From Saprospiraceae bacterium (GTDB lineage: Bacteria; Bacteroidota; Bacteroidia; Chitinophagales; Saprospiraceae), in contig JADKGI010000007.1 of NCBI GenBank assembly GCA_016722285.1, forward strand, positions 62,001 to 126,000: DNA of 64,000 nt. The letters are read 5' to 3'. Below are positions 41,446-51,108 of this stretch, one piece after another. The notes beneath the pieces are model-generated. The model saw only the letters and a list, made by a program, of their open reading frames with translations. It did no database searches and was not told the origin of the DNA. Numbering within the stretch: the first letter of the stretch is position 1; each line of letters begins with the position of its first letter. Position numbers and translations under genes: made by a program.

Positions 41446-42663
41446 ATGAATAAATCAATTGTAATTATTTGTGGTGGTGGACCTGCACCTGGCATCAATA
41501 CTGTTATTAGTACGGTAGCTAAAACCTTTATAAAAGATGGATACGAAGTAATAGGAGTTCATCACGGATACAAAGGGTTGTTATCTGATGACCCGGATAT
41601 CAAAATTTTCGATTTTCATCATGCTGACCGTATTTTTAGTAGAGGAGGCTCCACATTGATTATGAGTAGGTTCAAACCTAAAGATAGTGATTTTAAAGCA
41701 GATTTTTTTATAAAGTATAATGTAAAATTATTAGTTACTATTGGTGGTGATGACACAGCGTCAACCGCTAACAGGTTAACTAAATATCTACAAACTCAAA
41801 ATTTATCTGTAGCGCATGTGCATGTTCCTAAAACAATAGATAACGATTTACCCTTGCCGGACAGAAACCCGACTTTTGGTTTTCACACGGCAAAAGATGA
41901 AGGTGTTCGTATAGGGAATACGGTGTATGAAGATGCCAGAACAAGTGAAAATTGGTTTGTAATGTCAGCGATGGGACGATCAGCTGGTCATTTGGCTTTC
42001 GGAATTGCTTCGGCTTGTCATTTTCAAATGATGATAATTCCGGAAATGTTTGATAAAACCAAAATCACATTTGAGAAGATAACAAACATGATCGTTTCTT
42101 CTATTGTAAAATGTAAGATTAAAGGTATAGAATATGGTGTAGCAATGGTAAGTGAAGGTGTTTTTCATTTTATGGACGAAGATGAAATAATAAATTCTGG
42201 TATTAATTTCACGTATGATGACCATGGACATCCTGAATTAGGTACCGTAAGTAAGTCACATATATTCAATTACTTATTGCAAGTTAAATTAAAGGAAATA
42301 GGGCTAATGGTTAAATCGCGACCTGTAGAACTGGGCTATGAATTAAGATGTTGCAATCCAATAGCGTTTGATTTAACTTTGTGTACGTTGTTGGGCATTG
42401 GGGTTAAAAAGTTATATGATCAGGGAATTTCTGGTTGTATAGTAAGCGCAGACTCAAAAGGTGATATCTCTCCGTTATTTTTAAAAGATTTTGAAGATGA
42501 AAATGGAAAGATTCCACCAAGACTTGTTGACATCAATTCAGATATGGCACAATTGTTCATTAATAACCTGTTCTATATTAAAGAGGATGATTATGAACAA
42601 GCAAAAAAATATCTATCCAATCCAGAGGCATACGATTTTAAAAAGATTTTGAACTGGAATTAA
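41446..42663 (+). CDS. 6-phosphofructokinase homologue with PPi-type signature
   Basis: 405 residues. CGGGPAPGIN (9-18), IGGDDTAST (99-107), PKTIDND (128-134) and AMGRSAGHLA. GGDD and PKTIDND together are the marks of PPi-dependent enzymes; ATP-dependent ones have GGDG and PGTIDND. Such enzymes interconvert fructose 6-phosphate and fructose 1,6-bisphosphate reversibly. Placed between KDG kinase 1 and a decayed SDR, it may help to adjust flow from uronate-derived triose phosphate. An atypical substrate cannot be excluded. Confidence 0.82.
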   Translation: MNKSIVIICGGGPAPGINTVISTVAKTFIKDGYEVIGVHHGYKGLLSDDPDIKIFDFHHADRIFSRGGSTLIMSRFKPKDSDFKADFFIKYNVKLLVTIGGDDTASTANRLTKYLQTQNLSVAHVHVPKTIDNDLPLPDRNPTFGFHTAKDEGVRIGNTVYEDARTSENWFVMSAMGRSAGHLAFGIASACHFQMMIIPEMFDKTKITFEKITNMIVSSIVKCKIKGIEYGVAMVSEGVFHFMDEDEIINSGINFTYDDHGHPELGTVSKSHIFNYLLQVKLKEIGLMVKSRPVELGYELRCCNPIAFDLTLCTLLGIGVKKLYDQGISGCIVSADSKGDISPLFLKDFEDENGKIPPRLVDINSDMAQLFINNLFYIKEDDYEQAKKYLSNPEAYDFKKILNWN

Positions 42664-42732
42664 CAATTTGTAAACGATTAAATGGCGCAGTTTTAAAGAT
42701 TAGAAGCGGCTCAAGCCATTTTAGATACTGGG

Positions 42733-42863
42733 ATGATGCCTTTTAAGAGAGGAAAGGTACTGCTGATGGAATAGCCAACTTAGTAAGTTATTTTGCTCTT
42801 TCAGATTCATCATTTAGGACTGGAAATAATATTGAAATTAACGGAGGACTTGCTTTTAGTTAA
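42733..42863 (+). pseudogene. Remnant of an SDR gene 3' end
   Basis: The segment reads MMPFKRG, then with a one-base shift GTADGIANLVSYFALSDSS and INGGLAFS before a stop at 42861. This matches the last 45 or so codons of the SDR at 38273 (SAEEVADLVCYLASSDSSF, INGGLAFS). No 5' part of the gene remains. The rest of the gap 42664-43221 shows nothing else. Confidence 0.8.
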
Positions 42864-43221
42864 CTGGAATATAAATTCAGAAAAGTATTTAGATATCTGT
42901 CATAAAATAATTCGAATGCTTTACTTAAAAACTTATCATAGAGTATTAAAAGAATTTTGAAATTCTTCATTTCAACGATCCTTATTTTGATTATATTTTA
43001 GTGTTTGATTATGTGAATTTTTCTGTATCAAAATCAACATTTATAATATTTTGAAAAATTAGTGGGTATTTTATACTTCATTTTTTTTAATTTATTTATT
43101 ATACCAAAACATTTACAAGTTGACTTAGTTAATAAATATGGTTCTCGTTGCATAAAATGATTTTTACTAATCATTATGAGAAGTAAGGAAATATAAACTC
43201 TGTGTTAAAAAGTGAGACATA

Positions 43222-43989
43222 ATGATTCTTGAACAATTCAATTTAGAAGGAAAAACTGCCCTGGTAACTGGATGCAATAAAGGTATTGGCAAGGCAATGG
43301 CTCTTGGCCTCGCAGAAGCAGGTGCTGATATCATTGGCGTTTCAGCTTCACTTGCCTTGACTGGCAGTGACATTGAGAAAGAAGTAAATAATCTGGGTAA
43401 GAAATTTACAGCTTATCAGTCAGATTTTTCCAAACGGGTGAGTATTTACGAATTTTTGGAAAACGTAATGAAAGAAAACAAATCAATCGATATCTTAATA
43501 AACAATGCAGGTACCATCATGAGGGCACCTGCCGCAGAACACCCCGATGAATACTGGGATAATGTTCTCAATATAAATTTAAATGCGCCTTTTATCATCG
43601 CTCGTGAAATAGGTAAACATATGTTGCAGAGAGGAAGCGGGAAAATCATTTTTACTTGTTCATTGCTAAGTTTTCAGGGAGGTATTAATGTGCCTGGATA
43701 TGCTGCCAGCAAAGGAGCCATAGCCAGTCTGGTAAAAGCATTTGCCAATGAGTGGGCTTCAAAGGGTATTAACGTGAATGGAATAGCCCCGGGATATATT
43801 GCAACTGATAATACAACAGCATTGCGCAATGATCCGGAACGGAGTGAGTCAATTCTATCCAGAATACCGGCTAATAGATGGGGGAGTATCGAAGATTTTA
43901 AGGGAGCTGTAGTTTATCTTTCTTCCTCCGCATCATCATATGTTCATGGCACTATACTTACGGTAGATGGCGGTTGGATGGGCAGATAA
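43222..43989 (+). CDS. kduD: 2-dehydro-3-deoxy-D-gluconate 5-dehydrogenase (DKII reductase)
   Basis: 255-residue SDR. TGCNKGIG, INNAGTIMRAPA, CSLLSFQGG, GYAASKGA and the diagnostic end TVDGGWMGR. Interconverts DKII and KDG in the second step after KduI. It starts a kduD-kduI-kdgK cluster; a 558-base, mostly non-coding gap separates it from the alginate genes. Confidence 0.93.
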   Translation: MILEQFNLEGKTALVTGCNKGIGKAMALGLAEAGADIIGVSASLALTGSDIEKEVNNLGKKFTAYQSDFSKRVSIYEFLENVMKENKSIDILINNAGTIMRAPAAEHPDEYWDNVLNINLNAPFIIAREIGKHMLQRGSGKIIFTCSLLSFQGGINVPGYAASKGAIASLVKAFANEWASKGINVNGIAPGYIATDNTTALRNDPERSESILSRIPANRWGSIEDFKGAVVYLSSSASSYVHGTILTVDGGWMGR

Positions 43990-44022
43990 TATTGTTTAAT
44001 AAAAAGAAAAAAAAACAGAATA

Positions 44023-44853
44023 ATGGAAATAAGATTTCAAAACAGCCCCTTGGAGACTGCAACAATGGATACCCGGCAACTCAGAGATAATTTTTTAGTG
44101 CAAGACTTAATGCTGCGAGGCAAATTAAAGCTTGTTTATTCTCATTATGATCGTTTAATTATAGGTGGGGCAGTGCCACAAAAAGATAGTATCGGGTTGC
44201 CCATAGAAAACGAATTGAAATCCAATTTCTTTCTGGAAAGGAGAGAAATGGGAATTATTAATGTAGGTGGAACCGGTAAAGTTGTTGCTGACGGTATTAG
44301 TTATGAGTTGAACAAACTCGAATGCTTATATCTTGGGAAAGGGACAAAAGAAGTCCTTTTTAATAGCAATACTGATAAAGATACTGCAAAATATTATATA
44401 TTATCTGCACCAGCGCACCATATCTACCCAAATCAAAAAATGACAAAAGAAGAAGCCGCACCAGTAAAACTTGGTGACATATCTACTTCAAATAAAAGAA
44501 TTATTTATAAATATATTCATAATGATGGAATTCAAAGTTGTCAGCTTGTAATGGGGTTGACAACACTTGAAGATGGAAATGTTTGGAATTCTGTGCCACC
44601 TCATACTCACACCAGAAGAATGGAAGCTTATTTCTATTTTGATTTGCACGAGTCACACAGAGTTATGCATTTTATGGGTCAACCACAACAGACCAGGCAT
44701 ATTGTTATAGCCGATAATGAAGCAGCTATATCACCACCATGGAGTATGCATTTTGGGGTTGGCACATCAAACTATGGTTTTATTTGGGGAATGGCTGGAG
44801 AGAATAAAGAATTTACAGATATGGATCAGGTGGCTGTGGCTACAATAAAATGA
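44023..44853 (+). CDS. kduI: 5-keto-4-deoxyuronate isomerase
   Basis: 276 residues, normal length. RDNFLVQDLM near the start; metal ligands in PPHTHTRRMEAYFYFDL and the later His of MHFGVGTSNYGFIWGMAGEN. Isomerises DKI to DKII, the substrate of KduD. Follows kduD by 33 bases. This route serves pectin-, glucuronan- or glycosaminoglycan-type unsaturated monomers as well as alginate-independent DKI. Confidence 0.95.
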   Translation: MEIRFQNSPLETATMDTRQLRDNFLVQDLMLRGKLKLVYSHYDRLIIGGAVPQKDSIGLPIENELKSNFFLERREMGIINVGGTGKVVADGISYELNKLECLYLGKGTKEVLFNSNTDKDTAKYYILSAPAHHIYPNQKMTKEEAAPVKLGDISTSNKRIIYKYIHNDGIQSCQLVMGLTTLEDGNVWNSVPPHTHTRRMEAYFYFDLHESHRVMHFMGQPQQTRHIVIADNEAAISPPWSMHFGVGTSNYGFIWGMAGENKEFTDMDQVAVATIK

Positions 44854-44967
44854 TTTAAAGCTACTTAAATTGATTTTTTTCATTGAATTATTTTATTTCA
44901 GAGTATAATTGATTATTGCACGGTCTAGTTATTTCAATAGCTTTTGAAAAGTCTGAAAATTAAATTT

Positions 44968-45987
44968 ATGAGTAAAGTATTATGTTTTGGAGAATTGCTG
45001 TTGAGGTTGCCACCTGCCAATGCCGGGGAGTGGCTCCGCAGTAATACCATGCCGGTATTTGTTGGCGGAGCTGAATTAAATGTTGCCACTGCTCTTGCGA
45101 CATGGGGAATCCCGGTAAAATACTATACGGCATTGCCCGATAATATAATATCAAAAGATATCACGGAATATTTAATTCAGAAAAAGATTGATACTTCTCC
45201 TATAACTTATTCAGGAGAACGAATTGGATTATATTATTTGAAAGAAGGAGCTGATATGAAAAGTTCCGAAAATGTATTTGACAGAAAATACTCTTCCTTT
45301 TCTACTTTAAGTACTGGAGTCGTAGATTGGGATTCTATTTTAGATGATGTTTCATGGTTTCATTTTAGTGCTATAGCTCCTGCTGTTAGTGAATCGGCTG
45401 CTGCACTATGCAAAGAGGCCCTTCAGGCTGCAGCTGCAAAAAAAATTACGATTTCGGTAGATTTGAATCACAGGACATTATTGTGGAAATATGGGAAGGA
45501 ACCAATTGAAATTATGACAGGTCTCGTCCAATATTGTAATGTTGTCATGGGAAACATTTGGTCAGCCAACTCATTATTGGGGATACCTGTTAATCCCAAT
45601 ATTCATGAAGAGGGAATCCAGGAAAACTATTTAGCAAATGCAAGACTTACAGCCACCAATATTATTGAAAAATTTCCTGAATGTAAATATGTTGCCAATA
45701 CATTTCGTTTTGATGGTAATGAAAATAATATTCTATATTATGCGGCTCTGGATACTTTAAAAGGACAATCGGTCTCTCCAATTTTCCAGACAAAGAGTGT
45801 TGTTGACAAAGTAGGTAGTGGAGATTGTTTTATGGCAGGCCTTATCTACAGTATTTTGACAAATAAGTCTCCAAAAGATACCATCAGTTTTGCTGGTGCT
45901 GCTGCATTTGGAAAACTGCAGGAAAAAGGCGATGCAACAAAAAACACAGTTGAACAAATATCTATCATTCTGAACCAGCATCAGTAA
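44968..45987 (+). CDS. 2-keto-3-deoxygluconate kinase 2
   Basis: 339-residue PfkB kinase from the ATG at 44968. GGAELNVATALATWG, SVDLNHRTLLWKYG, and catalytic Asp in DKVGSGDCF. Clearly different from the kinase at 40304 in most positions, so it is not a recent duplicate; it seems to serve the KduID route. The 291 bases that follow hold no gene. Confidence 0.88.
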   Translation: MSKVLCFGELLLRLPPANAGEWLRSNTMPVFVGGAELNVATALATWGIPVKYYTALPDNIISKDITEYLIQKKIDTSPITYSGERIGLYYLKEGADMKSSENVFDRKYSSFSTLSTGVVDWDSILDDVSWFHFSAIAPAVSESAAALCKEALQAAAAKKITISVDLNHRTLLWKYGKEPIEIMTGLVQYCNVVMGNIWSANSLLGIPVNPNIHEEGIQENYLANARLTATNIIEKFPECKYVANTFRFDGNENNILYYAALDTLKGQSVSPIFQTKSVVDKVGSGDCFMAGLIYSILTNKSPKDTISFAGAAAFGKLQEKGDATKNTVEQISIILNQHQ

Positions 45988-46255
45988 TTGAATAATTACC
46001 TAAAGTTACGAAGAAATCAATCAAATTAAGAAGCCTGGCCCGCTTTAGATAAGTGTTTCTTTTGTATCAAGCCAAAGGAATAAGTAGTTAAAATGTTACA
46101 CCAAATTTTAAAATTTGGATTCAAGTTGAAAAGAAACGTTAATACTATATAAATTTATCCCAGAAACTTTTATAATTAAAAATTATTTCTGGCCAATTGA
46201 ATTACCTCTAATAAGGCAAACCTAAGACTGTCATTCAGGAAACGGAACTAATTTT

Positions 46256-46263
46256 TATCTTTG
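46256..46263 (+). promoter_or_regulatory. Candidate -7 box of the CorC-like gene
   Basis: TATCTTTG fits TAnnTTTG and ends 15 bases before the ATG at 46279, implying a very short leader. No -33 TTTG is seen. Confidence 0.4.
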
Positions 46264-46278
46264 TGCAAAAATAGCACA

Positions 46279-47571
46279 ATGGCTACAGATATATTGATAA
46301 CAATAACTTTGGTGTTATTGAATGGTTTTTTTGTAGCTGCTGAGTTTGCTATTGTTAAAGTGAGGGCTTCTCAAATCAAAATGAAAGCAGATGAAGGATA
46401 TAAGTCAGCAATTCTTTCTACACATATTCTGAACCATCTTGACGGATATCTGGCAGCTACTCAGCTGGGTATTACTTTGGCAAGTCTAGGGTTGGGTTGG
46501 GTTGGAGAGCCTGTAGTTTCAAAAATTCTAATCCAATTAGTTGCTATTACAGGGCTTGAACTTTCTGATACTCTGGCCCATAAAATAGCATTGCCCATAG
46601 CTTTTTTCATTATTACTGTTTTGCATATTGTTTTTGGCGAATTAGCTCCAAAATCCATAGCCATTCAAAAACCTGAAACTACGACTCTTCTTATTGCCTA
46701 TCCTTTAAATTTATTTTATTTTGTATTCAGACCATTTATTTGGGTATTAAACGGATTTGCTAATTTTATTTTAAAGTTATTGGGAATTTATGGTGTCCAC
46801 GGGGCCGAAATACATAGTTCCGATGAGTTAAAATACTTGATAAAGCAAAGTAAAGAAGGAGGTAATATTATAAATACAGATTATGAAATAATTAGAAATG
46901 CATTTGATTTTGCTGATATGAATGTCAAGCAAATTATGGTACCCCGAAACAAAGTTGTTGCAATAAATGTAGATACCTTTAATAAAAATATATTAGATAA
47001 GTTACTTGATGAAGGATATTCAAGAATTCCATGTTATGAAAAGAATATTGATAATATTATTGGGCTAATCTACTTAAAAGACCTTTTGCGAATTTTAAAC
47101 AAGAAAAGCGATTACAATATTAAACACATTGTCCGACCATTGCTGGTAACATCAGAAAGCAGGAAAATAGGAAGTCTTCTGAAGGAGTTTCAGAAAAAGC
47201 ATATTCAGATGGCAATGGTTGTGGATGAATTCGGCGGCCTGGATGGAATAGTGACCATTGAGGATATCATTGAAGAACTGGTGGGTGAAATTCAGGATGA
47301 GTATGATAATGAAGTTCCATTGGTTAAGAAAATAAGCGATAAAATATATCAGGTAATTGCCACCGGCTCCATAGATGATATCAATGATCACCTTCCATAT
47401 TCAATTGAAAAAGTTGGGGATGCGAGTACGCTTGCAGGCGTTTTGATTTATAAATTCGGAAGAATACCTAACCCAAATGATATCATTAAAATTGAAGAGT
47501 ATGAAATTACAATTATCAAAAGAATAAGAAATACAATATACCTTGTTCAACTACGGGATATTACTCAATAA
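46279..47571 (+). CDS. HlyC/CorC (CNNM) family membrane protein with CBS domains
   Basis: 430 residues from the ATG at 46279. DUF21 membrane domain (about 1-180, with HIVFGELAPKSIAIQ), a CBS pair (about 205-335, MVPRNKVVAI, MVVDEFGGLDGIVTIEDI) and a C-terminal transporter-associated domain (EEYEITIIKRIRNTI). Members are linked to magnesium or cobalt export and membrane stability. Unrelated to the uronate locus. Confidence 0.92.
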   Translation: MATDILITITLVLLNGFFVAAEFAIVKVRASQIKMKADEGYKSAILSTHILNHLDGYLAATQLGITLASLGLGWVGEPVVSKILIQLVAITGLELSDTLAHKIALPIAFFIITVLHIVFGELAPKSIAIQKPETTTLLIAYPLNLFYFVFRPFIWVLNGFANFILKLLGIYGVHGAEIHSSDELKYLIKQSKEGGNIINTDYEIIRNAFDFADMNVKQIMVPRNKVVAINVDTFNKNILDKLLDEGYSRIPCYEKNIDNIIGLIYLKDLLRILNKKSDYNIKHIVRPLLVTSESRKIGSLLKEFQKKHIQMAMVVDEFGGLDGIVTIEDIIEELVGEIQDEYDNEVPLVKKISDKIYQVIATGSIDDINDHLPYSIEKVGDASTLAGVLIYKFGRIPNPNDIIKIEEYEITIIKRIRNTIYLVQLRDITQ

Positions 47572-47826
47572 ATATCTTATACTTCTTTCATTTTTTTGAT
47601 CCGGTTGAAATACAAATCGGGGTCTTCCCAATAGTAAATTAAGGTCTGAAATAACAAAATAGTAACCTATACGAAATACTGGATTGCAATCGTTTGTGCA
47701 AATAAATTCTGTTTGCAAACTTAAACTTATAAACATTTTTTTCTTCAGTTTTCCACATATATTTTCTAAGAGTTTTTATCTCAATTCGCAAAAAATAAAT
47801 TTTTTATTGTGGTTCAGAATATTTTA

Positions 47827-47834
47827 TATCTTTG
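47827..47834 (+). promoter_or_regulatory. Candidate -7 box of the permease/amidinohydrolase operon
   Basis: TATCTTTG at 47827-47834, with a weak -33 (ATTG, 47806-47809) 17 bases upstream. The 315-base gap 47572-47886 otherwise shows nothing recognised. Confidence 0.45.
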
Positions 47835-47886
47835 ATGAATTGTAATTTTAAAACCTTTTCAATCTTAGCTTCAATAACTTTTAAGT

Positions 47887-49203
47887 ATGAATACTTCTTT
47901 AAGTAATAATAACAAATTGGGTCTATGGACGGGCACATCACTTGTCGTTGGGAATATGATTGGTTCAGGCGTTTTCCTGATGCCGGCACAATTAGCGACA
48001 TTCGGAGGCATTAGTATTCTAGGTTGGATTTTTTCAGCAATTGGTGCATTCTTATTAGCTAAGATATTCAGTAATCTGAGCAAATTGGTTCCTGATGCTG
48101 ACGGTGGACCATATGCCTATTCAAAAACAGCCATGGGAGTATTTTCCGGATATCTGGTGGGGTGGGGGCTACCTTGTATCTACATGGTGTACTAATGCGG
48201 CACTTGCTGTTGCCTTCGTGAGTGCGATGAGTACATTTTTCCCGTTATTTGCCACAAATAACATTTTAGCGGTATCCACTGGCCTGTTTGCTATATGTTT
48301 TCTTACCTGGATCAATACAAGAGGGATTTCCGCTTCCGGTAGAATGCAACTATTTACGACATTACTGAAGCTTATCCCTTTAGTTGTCGTAAGTGTCGCT
48401 GGATTATTTTTCATGGATTTTAATAATTTTATACCATTTAATATTAGTGGTATGTCCAATTTCGAGCCATTACCGCTACTGCTACTTTGACTTTTTTTGC
48501 ATTTCAAGGTATCGAATGTGCTACAATACCTTCAACAAGTATGGAAAATCCTGAAGTAAATATTTCACGGGCTACCATGATTGGGACTACAATCACAACT
48601 ATTATTTATATTATCAGCAGCGTCAGCATTATGGGCTTGATTTCTGCAAAACAGCTCGCATCATCACCAACGCCTTTCGCAGATGCCGCGCTTATCATGT
48701 TTGGCTCAGGCTCAGAATACTGGATTGGAGCAGGCGTAGCCATTGCAGCTTTTGGTGCATTAAATGGCTTTATTCTCATTCAGGGGCAGGTAGGAGATGC
48801 GCTTTCTAAAGACGGACTTTTCCCATCCATATTTTCTAAGCACAACAAAAATGGCGTGCCGGGTGCAGGGATTGTTATAGGAAGTTGTATAGCCTCTGTT
48901 ATAATGATGATGAATTATTCTAAAGGCCTGGTAACCCAATTCAAGTTTTTGATATTATTATCCACCTTTACAGTATTAGTTCCCTACCTTTTTTCCGCAG
49001 CATCTTATTTGATAATAAAAATTAAAAACAGTAATTATAATCAATATTGGATTCCATCTGCTTTACTGGCACTTTCATCCTTTTTATATTCTCTTTGGGC
49101 TGTTGCAGGTGCCGGAGAGGATACTGTTTATTGGGGGTTCCTTATGCTAATGGCTGGCATTCCGATCTATGTATGGATGGAAATTCGAAACCATATTGGA
49201 TAA
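47887..49203 (+). CDS. APC-family amino-acid permease (two frameshifts)
   Basis: 438 residues after repair, about twelve helices. TM1 GNMIGSGVFLMPAQLA and the ADGGPYAYSKTAMG loop mark the APC superfamily, close to the arginine/agmatine-type exchangers. Breaks: GGGGG 48164-48168 (extra G; repair gives LVGWGYLVSTWCTNAA) and GAGCC 48464-48468 (missing G; repair gives ITATATLTFFAFQGIE). Followed after 21 bases by a DDAH-type enzyme, which suggests import of arginine or methylated arginine (inference). Confidence 0.85.
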
Positions 49204-49224
49204 TTTTCTAATTGCATCACAATT

Positions 49225-50103
49225 ATGGCTTTAACATGTCATTCTGAATACGGAAAGATCCATTCACTTTTATTAAAATCTGTGAATGATGCATTTTTTA
49301 ATGAGACCCATGTTTCTGAAAATTGGAAAAAGCTAAATTATTTGGCAATGCCTTATATGGATCATGCTTTAAAAGAGTATCAATATTTTGAAGCCATCAT
49401 TAAATCTACTATTTCATCAGTGACTTATTTGCCATTTGACCGATCTGTCAATATGGATTCTATTTATTGCAGAGACGCAGCAATAGCTACTAATGCAGGA
49501 ATGTTACTTTGTAACATGGGTAAAGAAGAGCGGAAAAAAGAGCCATCTGCATTAAGAAAAGCGTTGGAAGATAATGACATCAAAATATTAGGTGAGATTA
49601 CATCACCAGGCTCTGTCGAAGGTGGAGATGTTGCATGGTTAGGAGAACATATTTTGGCTGTTGGACTTACCTACAGGACTAATAAAGAAGGTATCCGGCA
49701 ACTTACAGAACTGATTACTCCCTTAGGTGTTGAAGTGATCACTGTTAGTATGCCCCATTACAAGGGGCAAAAGGATGTTTTTCACTTAATGTCAATTTTA
49801 AGTCCAATAGACAAAAATGTAGCTGTCGTTTATTCTCCTTTGATGCCGATAGATTTTAGAAATTACCTTTTAAATAATGATTTTCTTCTCATAGATGTTC
49901 CGGATGATGAGTTCGATTCGATGGGATGTAATGTACTTGCATTGGCCCCTCGTACCTGCGTCATGGTGGACGGCAATCCCAAAACCAAATCAAAGCTTGA
50001 ATCAGAAGGATTTGAAGTTTTAGTTTATGAAGGGAATGAAATTAGCCTGAAAGGTGGCGGAGGGCCAACATGTCTGACCAGGCCAATTCAACGGATAGTA
50101 TAG
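49225..50103 (+). CDS. DDAH/arginine-deiminase-superfamily amidinohydrolase
   Basis: 292 residues. Active-site pieces of the guanidine-modifying superfamily: FDRSVNMDSIYCRDAA, SVEGGDVAWLG, the His of KDVFHLMSILS, and the nucleophile Cys in GGGGPTCLTRPI near the C-terminus. Likely turns dimethylarginine (or arginine) into citrulline; the superfamily also holds amidinotransferases, less fitting at this length. It pairs with the permease. Ends only five bases from the convergent M14 gene. Confidence 0.83.
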   Translation: MALTCHSEYGKIHSLLLKSVNDAFFNETHVSENWKKLNYLAMPYMDHALKEYQYFEAIIKSTISSVTYLPFDRSVNMDSIYCRDAAIATNAGMLLCNMGKEERKKEPSALRKALEDNDIKILGEITSPGSVEGGDVAWLGEHILAVGLTYRTNKEGIRQLTELITPLGVEVITVSMPHYKGQKDVFHLMSILSPIDKNVAVVYSPLMPIDFRNYLLNNDFLLIDVPDDEFDSMGCNVLALAPRTCVMVDGNPKTKSKLESEGFEVLVYEGNEISLKGGGGPTCLTRPIQRIV

Positions 50104-50108
50104 CTCTG

Positions 50109-51107
50109 TTATTCTGCCGGGCTATAATCATATCCAATGTGAAATAATGCATCTCCCAGGGATACAACGCTTGCATTGTTATGTCCAATAATATGACCGG
50201 AATATGTTGAAAAGATATCAGCACTCTTTGTTCCGTAAGGATCTTTTATTTCTCCTAGTTTTTCACCTTTCCTGATAAAATCTCCGGATTTTTTCTTCCA
50301 TATAAAGATTCCGGGAGTTGATGCTCTAACCCAGTTTTGCTTGTGAATTATCCATTTATCAGAACTGATATGCTGGGGTTTATCCTCTATCATCTGCAAG
50401 CTGATAAGAATATTTTTGATTGCGATTATACCATTTGTAATAGCCATTTTATCCAATCGTATTGATTCACCTCCTTCATAAACTATAGCAGGTACCTTCA
50501 TGTCAAAAGCAGCTTTACGGAATGAATGGGCAATTAATGGCTGTTCTATAATAAATTTTACACCGCACTCAAATGCTAGCTGCTTTGCTACTTTGTCATT
50601 TTTATTAAAACGTATTTGCGGATAGTTGTATCGAGCATCACCCCCTGTGTGAAAGTCGATCGCTATATCCACAAAGGGTAGTATTTTTTTGGTAATGATT
50701 CTCGCTACTCTTGAGGCAAGTGATCCATTTAAGTGCCCCGGAAATGATCTGTTAACATCCTTCCCATCAGTAACGTCCCGGCTAAAATTGATGAAACCAA
50801 AAACATTTAGTAAAGGAACTATTATCACAGTGCCACTCGTGACAGAATTATATAAACCATCTTCCAGGCTGCGTCTTATGATTTCAATTCCATTAATCTC
50901 GTTACCATGCAACCCGCCTAAAATGAGTAAAGATGGGCCGTGTATTCCTGTGTGCATTACATGTGCAAATACATTAATTCGATTATCAGATGGTAATTTG
51001 CCTGCATTCATTCTGATTGTATGAAGTTTTCCAGGTGTAATTATTTCATTATCAATGATTAACTCTTTGATATTATTTAGCTTGGGTTCAAAAAGATTTG
51101 ATGTCAT
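50109..51107 (-). CDS. M14-type succinylglutamate desuccinylase/aspartoacylase family protein
   Basis: 332 residues from the Met at 51107, one base after the rimK stop; an in-frame Met eight codons upstream (51131) would overlap rimK. Zinc ligands in GGLHGNEING and the late His of DIAIDFHTGGD; catalytic Glu in VYEGGES. The C-terminal 80 residues form a beta domain (GIFIWKKKSGDFIRKGEKLG). Neighbours of RimK in many bacteria, such proteins may trim the added glutamates or related amides (inference). Confidence 0.85.
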   Translation of the reverse strand: MTSNLFEPKLNNIKELIIDNEIITPGKLHTIRMNAGKLPSDNRINVFAHVMHTGIHGPSLLILGGLHGNEINGIEIIRRSLEDGLYNSVTSGTVIIVPLLNVFGFINFSRDVTDGKDVNRSFPGHLNGSLASRVARIITKKILPFVDIAIDFHTGGDARYNYPQIRFNKNDKVAKQLAFECGVKFIIEQPLIAHSFRKAAFDMKVPAIVYEGGESIRLDKMAITNGIIAIKNILISLQMIEDKPQHISSDKWIIHKQNWVRASTPGIFIWKKKSGDFIRKGEKLGEIKDPYGTKSADIFSTYSGHIIGHNNASVVSLGDALFHIGYDYSPAE

Positions 51108-51108
51108 T

